NCBI GenBank assembly: GCA_036426205.1
Contig: CM071571.1
Coordinates: 116,004,171-116,068,170, forward strand
Source of the DNA: Ascaphus truei
Taxonomy: Eukaryota; Chordata; Amphibia; Anura; Ascaphidae
Length of the DNA: 64,000 nucleotides
Direction of reading: 5' to 3'
Shown here: piece after piece, positions 13,097 through 22,369 of the stretch
Numbering within the stretch: the stretch's first letter is position 1
Layout: every line of letters starts with the position of its first letter
Made by a program: the position numbers and the translations under genes
The notes under the pieces: generated by a model
Seen by the model: the letters and a program-made list of their open reading frames with translations, nothing else
Told to the model about the DNA's origin: nothing
The model's database searches: none

Positions 13097-14750
13097 AAAG
13101 AATTAATTACAGCTTTTGGAGAATATTAACCTTAAAGGTAGAAACCTAAGCACTAATAGAAGACAGCGAACGTCATATTTTTCTCACCCATTGCTCATAA
13201 AAAAACATTAGGTACGGTTTCTAGTAACGACCCAAAAATTAAATAAAAACAAGCCCTACAAATACATAACAATTAACTAAAAACAAGCAACAGAAATACA
13301 AAACATAATTAATTAAAATCAACCATTTGTCAAAAAATGCATTGACTATCTCTGTATTTATCTATAGCCACAGATAAATAGATTGACAGCCAATGGGCAA
13401 CCAAAAAATTAAAATGAAAAAATACAATATAAAAACCTGAAAACCAAAAATAAAATACATTCAATGTTTTGAATGTAACTGCATTACAACAAATGAAGTT
13501 TATATGTTATTTTGTCATTGCGGGCACAAAGGAATTGGGAGAACTATTCATTCTCTCAATATTAGATATCTAAGGAGGAATGTCAAAACACTATTTTCAA
13601 CATGGTTTACAAATAGTGGGGTTTTTTTTCTCCATCCAATCAATATTATTAGTTTGGCATTGTTTTTTACCTTTGACATTTTGTCAATCATATTGCACCT
13701 TCATCTAGTAAAATGTAATTTTTGTAAATTGGCATTGTAGATGTTTATTATGTTAATTTTACTATATATTTTTTTGTTTTCTTATCATAGTCCCTCCTTC
13801 CTCCTCTCTTTTTTTAAAAATTATATGTGGTTGTCATTTACTATATGTTATGATTTTTATTTATAGCCTCCTAACACTGGCCACCTGTATTTTTCATCGT
13901 ATTCAACTGTGATTGTTTACTATTTATAGCTGTTATTGGTTGAAAATAGACTATTTAAGGACACCCAGTATCTCCACTGTTACACCCCTTATGAATTCAC
14001 ATGACCTGTGATGAAACGCTTTGGGACAGCCTCCTACGTGTGTGTTGCGTCATTATCCTGCATCGTATGTTACAGACTTTTGTTGTTCCCTCTTTGCTGT
14101 TCATCTCACGCTGGGACTGCTACAGCCACATACCTGCTGCTACAGGGATGTGAGTAGCAGAAACTGCTTTTACGGATGCTAGTGGACCCTCCCTCACTCC
14201 GGTTTCCATGAGATTGATTCTCACAGTGTGAATTTACCTGCTACTCCTGTGATTGTCCACAGATAGAAAAGTATGCGCAGTCCCAAAAATCCCTCTTTAT
14301 TCAGAAGATTATGGTATCCCTCTGCTGCTCCCACTCTCCTGTGATCAGTGGGGTCAAACCGGAAAACATACACAAAAAGGACGCGCAAAAAAGGAAAAAC
14401 CATCAGTCAAAATTTAAAAACGTTATAACTTGACTCAATATTACATAAAAATCACACAAATATATTGCATTATATAATAAAAAGATCCTAATAATCTAGG
14501 ACCCACACAGTTGGTATGGCAACATCTCCTTCTGAACTTGTTGAAGAGAATAAAGAAGACAAGGATGTAGATAAGAAGAAAAGAAAGAAGATCCATCCCC
14601 AGGAATTTCTCTTAAAGCAACTTAGGATCGTGGACTTCTACACATCATGCTGTTCTCCAAGATGACAATCATTGCTTTGTGGGTAAAGAGTTGTTTGTGC
14701 TAGAGATGTGTGAGGAAGATGAAAACATTCATCCCGACAGGGGTGTATTG
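12771..14750. other. AT-rich spacer with simple repeats
   Basis: No gene seen. It holds an (AT)n tract at about 13,060-13,092, and at about 13,320-13,410 a CCAATGGGCAACC hairpin-type unit related to the serial-hairpin repeats further right. A degenerate hammerhead-like motif (13,988-14,025) is listed separately. An AT-rich segment around 13,600-13,900 has only chance frames. Confidence 0.45.
13988..14025 (+). ncRNA. Degenerate hammerhead-like motif
   Basis: A short stem (TCACA/TGTGA) is followed by TGAAACGCTTTGGG. This matches the layout stem II, then GAAAC, then a short stem III seen more clearly at 20,070. The CUGANGA part is not conserved, so it is probably inactive. Such motifs are known from Penelope-like and related retroelements; here there is no adjacent Penelope coding sequence. 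Confidence 0.25.
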
Positions 14751-14759
14751 TATTTGATT

Positions 14760-15459
14760 TAATTGTGTTTATTATTTTTAGGATGCCCATTGGTTGGCAA
14801 TGTGTTTATCTATGAACCTTAAAGGGTATAGATTGCCACCTTGACAATCAATGCATTTATTTGGCTAATGTTTGTTTTTATTTAATTGTAATTTTTTTTT
14901 CTTTAAATGCTTTCTTTATATTGCCCAATGGTTGCCAATGTTTTTATCTCTGTCCCCATTGAGGGCATAGATAATCGCATTGACAATCAATGGGTTTATT
15001 GCCTACTTTGTTTTGTAATGTTTTGTACTGTAATGTCAATTGTATTTTAGTGCGTATATATTTATACAGTATTTCAACACAAATGGCTAGAAGCTCTATG
15101 AGCCATATTTGGCTACTGGTGCTTTAGCCCATTTATATGTGTGGTGATGAGGGTAGAGGGGGTCAGGGATGAGGGTAGTTGCCCTGGGGAGGGTGGTTAG
15201 GCACCCTGGTGCTAGAACGGGTAGTGTTACCCTTTAAGTACCATATCAGTTAATAACCAGTAAGGTGATTAAGGGATTACAGGCGAGTAGGTAATTTGTT
15301 TGAAACTTTTTTTTACTGTTGCTGCCCATGGAGGAGGAAGATGAGGATGGCCTTCATTCTGAGAGGGGTAAGAACAACTTTTATTTACTATATGCTGACT
15401 GGCTAATGTTTTATTTTTATTGGGAAAAAGTGCTATTATCCAAATCTGGATAATATGGC
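14760..15459 (+). repeat. Serial-hairpin repeat, family 1, copy 1
   Basis: A run of short palindromic units separated by AT-rich spacers: two units of the CCCATTGGTTGGCAATG type pairing with ATTGACAATCAATGGG (about 14,785-14,870 and 14,930-15,000), one of the AAATGGCTAGAAGC/GCTTTAGCCCATTT type (about 15,090-15,140), one TTAA-rich unit near 15,235-15,275, and CTATTATCCAAATCTGGATAATA at about 15,432-15,455. Between them an acidic coding-like start (ATGGAGGAGGAAGATGAGG, 15,328 on) runs into AGGGGTAAG, a donor-like site. The same modules recur at 18.5-19.4 and 58.7-59.7 kb. Confidence 0.65.
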
Positions 15460-16240
15460 TGTCAGGGGGACCAGAACATTTAACATCGAAACCACCGGGA
15501 TCACTATCACCAAACAAGACAGAGAAGTTTAATAAACAAAACTTTATTCTGGCAAGTCAGCAAACATACAAAATGCACAGTCACAATGAAACACTCACAA
15601 ACTAAGGGCCTGTGGGCCCAGAGACAAGCCTCAACTAGGTTTAGGGGCCTGCTTCAGTAGACTTGCCCTGAACATCTTCTTCCCCGGCTTCTCAGTGCTA
15701 TTTGAGCAATAGCAGTTTCGAAACTCCCACCAGCCATGTCTCCGATCGACTCCAAAGTTGTTCTCTGATCGGCCGCGCTCCTTACATAACCCTCAGCTGT
15801 TATACATTTTCATGAGCAGGAGCAACCAGCCAATCAAAACACGGATCATGAGGTGGCCAGTTTAGGCACTCTGGACAACCCTGGAGACAGGAGCTGCTGG
15901 CCACTGTAAATCACGCCTACGGGACTAAGACCAGGCAACAGTTTCCTTAGACAGCCCAATACCTCCCACTGGGTAGGTGCCACAACATCTCAGAGGATCA
16001 AAGGCTCTGCCCCACTGAGAGCCCGTCCCTAAACCTGATAATTAGCTGTAAAAGCTGTAAAAATGTTACAACAAAGATTCAGTTATGAAATGAGTTTATT
16101 CAGAGTGCACACAGTGGAGACAGCTTCAAAACAAAAAGCTCTTCCCCAGATAACACGGTATGCCATATATTTATACTCTAAAACCTAAAGCTCCACCCCT
16201 TTATGGGGGCTTGCACGTCACTAAATATTACCTCATTTTG
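15460..16240 (-). mobile_element. Minus-strand LTR-like block(s)
   Basis: Read on the minus strand, the block ends GGTCCCCCTGACA at 15,460, preceded by AATAAAG and a U5-like GATCCCGGTGG stretch, as at the end of a retroviral-type LTR. A second unit begins on the plus strand with TGTTACAACAAAGATTC at 16,064; its minus strand has TATAAATATATGG, then TGAATAAACTC, then TTTGTTGTAACA, again a promoter, polyadenylation signal and terminus in LTR order. I could not pair ends or find target duplications, so these may be two different partial LTRs. No coding remains. Confidence 0.4.
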
Positions 16241-16658
16241 TAATACTTACTGCTGCGGCAGCTTTTATTCTAACAAATCGCCGTTTTTTCCCTGGCTTTT
16301 TCCTGGAATGCGACGCTCTTCACCTGGCGCATGCCGCGTTCATTTTGCGTTCTCAGCCACGGGTCATGCGCGGCTGACGTGCGGTTGATGCGTTTATTGA
16401 GAATGGTTCGGATTTAATGGGTAGAAATTCTTCGCGTGTCCGCCAGATGGCAGATATTCATGAATTGTAATGCGCATGCGCTTCAGTAATGTGTCGACTT
16501 GCAGGTGTTTTGTTTAAAAAAGATACCACAGTGTGCTATTTTAACTTGGCCTTGAGACTGAAGGAAGAGGTTGCAAAAATGTATCAATTTAGGCTTTTCA
16601 TATTAAAGAAAGACAAAGACCAGTTTCGGTTACAGTATTCTCCAGAGACCCGCCCGCC

Positions 16659-16937
16659 ATGAGTGTTCAAGTGCAGCCCTCTTTCCAAAAACCCGACAGA
16701 AGTTACGCGTATTTGATATGGGCCGCGATTAATGCAACAGAAGATAAGATGGCAACAGTTGTTCAAATTTATCAGTATTTTATCGAAAACTATGACTTTT
16801 ACAAATTTTCGCCAACTCCTCATACGTGGAAGCGTGCAATAAGGAAAAGGTTATGTAGCGATCCCTGTTTTTATCATATTGAGCCAGTTTGTTGGAGGGT
16901 ATTGGTGTGTATAACCGGCTTTTTCCTGTATCTATGA
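16659..16937 (+). pseudogene. Forkhead (winged-helix) domain ORF, 5' part
   Basis: The 92-residue frame has the forkhead layout: an N-terminal PDRSYAYLIWAAIN (residues 12-25) matching the PPYSY.LI..AI helix 1, IYQYFIENYDFYKF (37-50) matching IY.(F/W)I...FP(F/Y), then TWKRAIRKRL (56-65) as recognition helix 3 and CFYHIE (70-75) as the strand after it. This is a DNA-binding fold used by FOX transcription factors. The usual N-S-I-R-H-N-L of helix 3 is R-A-I-R-K-R-L, so the base-contacting Asn and His are replaced. The frame ends at 16,937 inside an inverted duplication, after which the coding sequence resumes in another frame. The ATG at 16,659 follows GCCCGCC and is the natural start. Confidence 0.7.
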
Positions 16938-17036
16938 TCATGATGACGGCAAAAAGCGAAGGGTCGTGTTAAAACCAACTAAGAAACGACCCTTCGCCTT
17001 TTGCCGTCATCATGATCATAGATACAGGAAAAAGCC
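16917..17036. repeat. 51-bp inverted repeat disrupting the forkhead gene
   Basis: The left arm 16,917-16,967 (GGCTTTTTCCTGTATC...) is the reverse complement of 16,986-17,036 (...GATACAGGAAAAAGCC), with one visible mismatch and an 18-base spacer. The right arm is coding in the downstream frame (RHHDHRYRKK); the left arm is therefore an inverted copy inserted into the gene, and it supplies the stop at 16,935. It may be a true template-switch insertion or a foldback artefact. Confidence 0.85.
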
Positions 17037-17286
17037 AAGCAATGCACCAGCACCGGCTTCCAATGACAGTCCTGCCGTCAGTGACAACCCTGAGCCTGAG
17101 CCGGATTTCACGTGCAGTTTCGATCAAGCTTGCATGTACCTAAGCAATTTCCAGCCTCATCATCTGACTACAGGTGGACTAGTCCCGCTGCAAACTATTG
17201 ACGTGGATGAACAAGAATGCTGGACTAGCAGTGGACCGGTGCCGGCGCCGGCGCCAGCGCCAGCTGAATGGGAAATACTATGGTGA
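16966..17286 (+). pseudogene. Forkhead ORF, 3' part of exon 1
   Basis: The 106-residue frame opens with a basic stretch (KPTKKRPFAFCRHHDHRYRKK), suitable for the wing or nuclear-localisation tail of a forkhead protein, followed by Pro/Ser-rich and acidic segments (SDNPEPEPD, TIDVDEQE) and a PVPAPAPAPAEWEILW end, reminiscent of an activation domain. It is in a different frame from the upstream part because of the inverted duplication. A consensus donor GTGAGT at 17,283 overlaps its last codons. No family name beyond forkhead-like can be given. Confidence 0.5.
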
Positions 17287-17617
17287 GTATTGTTGCCGTA
17301 TTATTTTCTGTGGTTTTTTTATTTTGACAATACAGTATCAATATCGGTGCGATTCAAAAGTCAAGCGATTCTCCTGTAAGCAATATCATTGGCTGAGCGG
17401 CTTCTACAGTACTGCAGATACTGAACAATTGGTGGAAAACTAGGCGCATGCGCATTGGAGCCTTCTTGAAACGCATATGCGTGTCATCGCATTGACGGTA
17501 GGCGCATGCGCATGTGAAGAGGAGACGCCCCCCGAAAAAATTATTGGTGGGACTGGCTGGGAACTTCTTTAGGGGGCTGACCATTACAGTAAAACTTTTC
17601 TTTTTGTTTTTCCTCAG

Positions 17618-17699
17618 AAAAGAAACGGCTAATGGAGGGATTTCGATGGATAATATCGCTTTGTGTAACAATGCCTGCACATTTCTGAATCGGATTTAA
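17618..17699 (+). pseudogene. Possible second exon of the forkhead-like gene
   Basis: A strong acceptor (TTTTCTTTTTGTTTTTCCTCAG, ending 17,617) precedes a short open stretch reading KETANGGISMDN... to a TAA at 17,697-17,699. With the donor at 17,283 this gives a 335-bp intron. Joining the two as they stand creates an in-phase TGA at the junction, so either the donor is slightly different or the gene is decayed. Low-level support only. Confidence 0.3.
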
Positions 17700-17799
17700 A
17701 AACCCACGTACCGGAGTCTACAGTTTAGTTGCCGTTGTTATTGATTAGGATAGAATACTGTACCTGAAACAGTATGCTGATGTTTTCCGGCCGTACAGT

Positions 17800-18480
17800 A
17801 TACTGTAAAATACTTTTTTATATACAGTACAGTAAACTGTGTAATAAAACCGAATAAATAAAAACTATGCATTTATTCTACCTGTTTACACTTTCAATTT
17901 GAAGCTGATTGGATGAGGAAAGATCAATAAAGTCAGCTAGGAGCGAAAACATTCCATTCTCTCATTCACACAGATTTCTTCACATAGAAAGATGAAAATA
18001 AAACTCACAAAGACAAGATGGCGGACTAAAAATAGTTAAACAAAATGGCTGCTTTGACCCTAATGCAGTTACGTCAGACCCCCTAATGTCTCAACTTCGT
18101 CACAGCCCTTCCCCTCTCATCATTTGTCCTAGTACTTAGACACTCCCAGCCTTTGTCACAACCTGGCATTTCTCTGCAGATAACCCAGCTAAGTGAATTA
18201 TTGGGTCTGCATACAGACATATAATCACATAATCACTGGCTTGCCAAACTGTATGGGGACATACATTTGTACAGGGAATAAAAGTGCTCTTTATTATACA
18301 GTCCACGTTCCCCAATTCATACAGTTTTTCCCCTTCCAGGTATCAACACAGTGATTAGCTCTTTTCTGGAAGGGGTTACACCAAACATTACATACATTGG
18401 TCAAGCCAGTTTTGGGGAAGCCAACGTGCTGCACCTTTATTATGTGTGGCTGGCTACGCCTACCGTCACAATGGCTTTTG
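17800..18480. other. Spacer, no gene seen
   Basis: Contains AGTATACTGTA-type short palindromes near 17,800-17,840 and AATAAA signals at about 17,843, 17,926 and 18,276. Nothing codes. The 18,000-18,060 stretch (ACAAGATGGCGGAC) resembles LTR or promoter sequence but no ends were defined. Confidence 0.4.
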
Positions 18481-18484
18481 CCCA

Positions 18485-19440
18485 TAAATGTATGTGTTGG
18501 GAGGGGTTAGAAGGGGTGGGTAGTAGGGTGCCCATTGATTGCCAATGTCGTTATGTGTTCTCCTGTTGAGTGCATAGGTTACCACAGTGGCAATCAATGG
18601 GTTTATTGTCAATTTAATTGTATTGTGTATTTTATTTTTTGCTGTTGTTGCACAAATGGGCAAAAGTGCTATAACCCATTGGCTACTGGCGCTTTTGCCC
18701 ATTTGTGTGTGTGTGGTTATGAGGTTAGAGGGGTTGGTGGATGGTGGTAGTTGCCCCTAGGCAGATGGTCCGGCCTCCCTTGAGGGTAGTTGGATGGGTT
18801 AACCCCTTAATTACCATAGTGGTTAAAACTGCTACTGTAATTAAGGGGATAACCCCTCCCACAACCCTCCCGGAAGCCTAACCACCCTCCTCATGCAAAC
18901 AATAGTACATCCTTCACCCATCCCATTAAAACACCAGTAACTCTTGAATTACCTTAGCGGTAGTAACTGATAAGGTAATTAAGGGGTTACTGGTGTTTTA
19001 ATGGTTTGGAATCGGCACTTCAATGTTGGTGAAGAAGAAGAGGAGGAGGGCGGCCTTCATCCTGGCAGGTGTAAGTAAAACATTTATTAATGTTATTTGA
19101 ATTTTACTGTACTGTACACAGTATTTGAATGGGTAAAAGCGCTACGAGCCATCCTTTTTGGGATGGGGGTGTTTACTGGGGGGTTGAGGTGATGGGTGAA
19201 GGGGATGGTTGCCACTAGGGTGAGTAGTGTGAGGGGTTAACCCCGTCATTAGCTTTGCGGTAGTAACAACTAAGGTAGTGATGGGGTTAACCCCACTTGC
19301 AACACTCCCGATAGGCCTACCCACTCACCCTGAGGCAACTGCCCCCTTCACCCACCCCCTCTACCCCCAACAAACCAGAAACGTTGGTTTAACCCGTTCA
19401 TTACCGTTGTCGCTAGACACTAAGGTAATGAAGCTGCTTT
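18485..19440 (+). repeat. Serial-hairpin repeat, family 1, copy 2
   Basis: Successive palindromic modules: CCCATTGATTGCCAATG paired with CAGTGGCAATCAATGGG (about 18,530-18,602), ACAAATGGGCAAAAG paired with GCGCTTTTGCCCATTTGTG (about 18,652-18,710), and several TTAACCCC(T)TAATTACC/GGTAATTAAGGGGTTAA units (about 18,795-18,860, 18,945-18,995, 19,230-19,290 and 19,385-19,435). A GAAGAAGAAGAGGAGGAGGGC segment (about 19,031) followed by CCTTCATCCTGGCAGGTGTAAGT corresponds to the acidic exon-like module at 15,328. Order and content match the other copies. Confidence 0.7.
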
Positions 19441-20060
19441 TTATTATATTACACAGTATTGAAACAGGAGATCTCCGGAGCTGGTCCACATTCATTTAAG
19501 TCCCGGGAACCCCCTGCTTCCCGAGATACAGGCTCTGATATGAGGTGCTGGTATCTCCTGCACATTTAATTCACTTGCTTCAAGTGACCAGAAGCATTTA
19601 AACACACAGGAGACACCGGCACCCCATAACGAGTCTTTATCTCCAGAAACAGGGCGTCTTCAGAACTTAAATTAATGCAGTTCAGCTCCGGAGGCCCCCA
19701 GCTTCAATCCTATGTTATTTAAAGTAAAATAAAACTGTTGTGACTGCCTGATAGAGGTACACAGAGCGAGGAACTGATTCTGTCTGCTCTCTCTGCGCAG
19801 CTTTTCCATACTGATACAGCTCTAATCAATTAGGATTAACACAGTGGGAGTCCCATTTTGAAGCGGGAACCCCTGCTGTGTTCATCCTGATGGGAAATTA
19901 GTCTGCCACAGGGAATCCATGAGCAGGCAGTTCAGGCAGCTGCCATCAGCGGTTTCCTGGAGGAATACTCAACAATATATCTGGCTACATCTGTAGCTGA
20001 ACACACCGATACCCAGCAAGCTCTAAGAAACACCAAAAATTACCACATAATTAATATATA
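19441..20060. repeat. Interspersed repeat, ends in (TA)n
   Basis: GC-balanced block with GGAGATCTCCGGAGC and CCCGAGATACAGGCTC phrases, then a segment (about 19,990-20,050) reading ACACCGATACCCAGCAAGC TCTAAGAAAC and ending in (TA)n. That last segment recurs at about 24,705-24,756, again just before (TA)n. No coding sequence. Confidence 0.45.
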
Positions 20061-20069
20061 TATATGATT

Positions 20070-20108
20070 CCCTTTGAAAAAGTCACGTAGTGACGAAACG
20101 CGTCAGGG
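20070..20108 (+). ncRNA. Hammerhead ribozyme-like motif
   Basis: The order is CCCT (stem I), TTTGAAAA in place of CUGAUGA, a perfect stem II (GTCAC-GTA-GTGAC), GAAAC, then GCGTC and AGGG, which pairs with the first CCCT. This is the type I hammerhead layout with very short stem III and a GUC cleavage triplet, as known from Penelope-like elements. The catalytic CUGANGA box is degenerate, so activity is doubtful. It is about 1.1 kb from Penelope coding remnants at 21.2-22.1 kb. Confidence 0.4.
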
Positions 20109-21180
20109 TACGACACTGCGACATTACGTCATCACGCAAGTGCGCACTTTACGGCCGGAGAGCGCATGGAGCTGATCTGAGGCTGATACACTTGGAAATC
20201 TCACTACAATCAGAGACACGGCGTTCTTATCCATCTAGCTGCTGAAAGTGAACCGGATTGGATATCGATCCATTGGTGTGATCCAGGACGATGTTGCCCT
20301 GTTGGTGGTGATTATATCAAAAACTGCTTGATTTTCTTTTACTTTTGTGAGTGTCCTTAATCCCCTTGTCCTCTTTTTAACATTAAATTTACTTTTTTAC
20401 ACTATGGGACGTGCGCTCTCTGTTCTTCTGTTTCTATAGATTTCTGCTGGAATTGGTTATTCCTTCTGAGAGCAGCCTTGGATCCATGGAAATCATCTTG
20501 TTCCTAATTTGAATTTTTCTGGACTTGCACTAAGGGTTGGACTTTCTGCACATGTTTTGTCTTCTTTTTTGTATGTTATGTATGTTATCACCATTGTTGG
20601 CACGAATTATTTTTTAGATTAATATTTTTTCTATATTTATTTATATTATTAGTTTAATCATATTTTACATTTTTATATTACTCTGTCTCACAAGTGGCGC
20701 TACTGTATTTCTTCTTTATATATATAATATAATATAATATAATTGCTTTCAGGAACCTTTTGACACCTCCAGCCATAAAACACATCCACACCGGGGGAAG
20801 GACCAGCACAGATAACATTCCAATAGACACTGTTTATAGTATAGCTTTTGCTTGCTTCATTCATTGGGGCATTTTAACATCACCGGAAGAAGAGATCAGT
20901 GTATCTCGAAGCTCGCACAAATAAAAGCATTTCGTTAGCCACAGAACGGTATCATCTATTCATTTTTTGATTATTGAAGCTCGGCTAAAACGGTACTGAT
21001 ACCTCTACATATATATATATATATAATATATTATATATTATTATATATATATACTATATATAATAATATATATATTATATATAGGATATATAGAGTATAG
21101 TATATCTACTTTGATAGACGATATATGGAATGTATATGAATATAGGAAGCAGAAAATAGCCGGGTTCGTCCAGTTGCGAT
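20109..21180. other. Repeat-derived spacer with AT microsatellites
   Basis: No gene seen. It includes TA-rich microsatellites at about 20,717-20,742 and 21,005-21,110. The AT-rich block at 20,580-20,700 has nothing else to describe. Confidence 0.4.
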
Positions 21181-21184
21181 AGTG

Positions 21185-21915
21185 CAGAATAAATGAGTTC
21201 TTCAGTATTAGGTGATAATTTTTTATTGGACTAACAATTTATGTCATAGGACAAGCTTTCGAGAGTTATCCTCTCTTCTTCAGGTCAGCAATACTGATAT
21301 ACAAAGGATTCAATGGCTAAAACAGTGTACAGAGAGGGGGAAAAAAACCAGATATGTACTGTAGATAAGGTAGGGTGTTAAAAGTGTTTGAAGCCAGGGG
21401 ACAGTGACAAATAAAGGTGGGGAGGGATGCTGGGGGGGAGAGAAAGTGTGGATAAGAATTGAGGCAAGCAGGATAATTACAAACAATTTTGATAGGGTGT
21501 GAGAAAACCCATGTCCACATTAAGTTCTATGGTTTTGGTGTCAAAGAGTCTTATCATTCTGAGTTCAAATGTTTTCCTTTCTTGGGTGCGTTTAAACATT
21601 CCATTGAGGATTTTGATTTTTAAATCATTTATGGAATGATCTGGTTGTGAGAAGTGATGTGCCACAGTGAGCAGTATCTTCCTTCTTCGTGATGGAGTAT
21701 AGAGTGTCTGTGCATATTCATTCTTCCTTGTAGTTTTTGGCTGGTTTCCCCAATGTAGCAACCTTGATCACATCTGTTGCACTGAATCATATACACTATT
21801 TTCGTGGATGTGCAGCTGTATGATCCTTTAACATTGAATGTTCTATGGTTGTGACTGGCTGTGGGATCTTGGCAAATATGTTTGCAGAGTTTGCAGCATT
21901 TGTTGTTGCACGGTT
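21185..21915 (-). mobile_element. Penelope-like element fragment: GIY-YIG and 3' end
   Basis: On the minus strand, frames read through CNNKCCKLC (around 21,890), KGSYSCTSTKIVYMIQC (around 21,800) and GCYIGETSQKLQGRMN (around 21,745), then ELRMIRLFDT. This is the Cys-rich linker and GIY-YIG endonuclease that ends Penelope-like polyproteins; Y-M-I and Y-I-G are the signature pair and the Arg follows. The reading frame shifts several times, so it is dead. The tail at 21,190-21,290 (CTTGTCCTATGACATAAATTG on the minus strand, then TTAGTCCAATAAAAAATTATC) is the 3' untranslated end. The RT domain is missing. Confidence 0.75.
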
Positions 21916-22131
21916 AGAGGGTTTACGAAAAATAATCAAAGTTCTGCAACCCATGTTGACAGAGGATGCGACATTAAAAGAAATCTTTCCCAAACCTCCC
22001 ATTCTTGCATTCCGGCAACCACCAAACCTCAAACAGAAATTAGTCAGCAGAAAACTACGCAACGATTTTAAAGACATGGATAATGGCACAAAACCGTGCA
22101 ACAACAAACGCTGCAAACTCTGCATATATAT
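21916..22131 (+). mobile_element. Penelope-like element fragment, opposite strand
   Basis: The plus-strand frame contains KIIKVLQPMLTEDATLKEIF, PPNLKQKLVSRKLR and KPCNNKRCKLC, the stretch of Penelope polyproteins just upstream of the GIY-YIG domain. Its last 30 bases (CCGTGCAACAACAAACGCTG...) repeat, inverted, the sequence at about 21,886-21,916 of the neighbouring minus-strand fragment. So two pieces of one element lie back to back and share a short overlap, as expected from an inverted insertion. Confidence 0.7.
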
Positions 22132-22349
22132 GTATCAATTGGAGCGCTAATGGGCGTGGCTAAATGTATACAACAAACAAAACAAACAAAGAATCCCAAA
22201 GCTACATCCACTATGACAAAAATATACAGTGAAACACCTATATATCTCTTGAAAAAAAGGTAATTTAGTTAAACTCTTTGGCCAAAGCATTTTAAGCCTG
22301 CAATGACTTCAAGGCATGACCAAATATTGCAGGTCCTAAAACTAACTGA
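22132..22349 (+). repeat. 218-bp interspersed repeat, copy 1
   Basis: Starts after TATATATATG with TATCAATTGGAGCGCTAATGG and ends GCAGGTCCTAAAACTAA. A second copy in the same orientation lies at 24,809-25,030, also after a (TA)n tract. No coding capacity. Confidence 0.65.
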
Positions 22350-22369
22350 TTAAAATTCTTATTTATCTC

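Larger units (their letters stand above)
16250..17798 (+). mobile_element. Putative TIR element carrying a forkhead-domain gene
   Basis: The left 250 bp (from TA at 16,248, then CTGCTGCGGCAGC) are clearly homologous to the MITE at 41,757-42,153: both share GGCTGACG, a TTAATGGGTAGAA/TTAATAGGCTGCAA stretch, TTCGCGTGTC, CCAGATGGCA and ATTCATGAATTGTAATGC in the same order. In the MITE this region begins beside a TA dinucleotide. A weak right-hand partner (TACTGTACGGCCGG on the minus strand, ending about 17,798) would close a 1.55 kb element. The space between holds a forkhead-like reading frame and a splice donor/acceptor pair. The left homology is firm; the right terminus is not. Confidence 0.5.

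Noticed and set aside
15460..16063. A complete solo LTR with defined ends
   Set aside because: TGTCAGGGGG and GTTACA ends were tested but flanking bases (TGGC and ACAA) do not match; left as LTR-like only.
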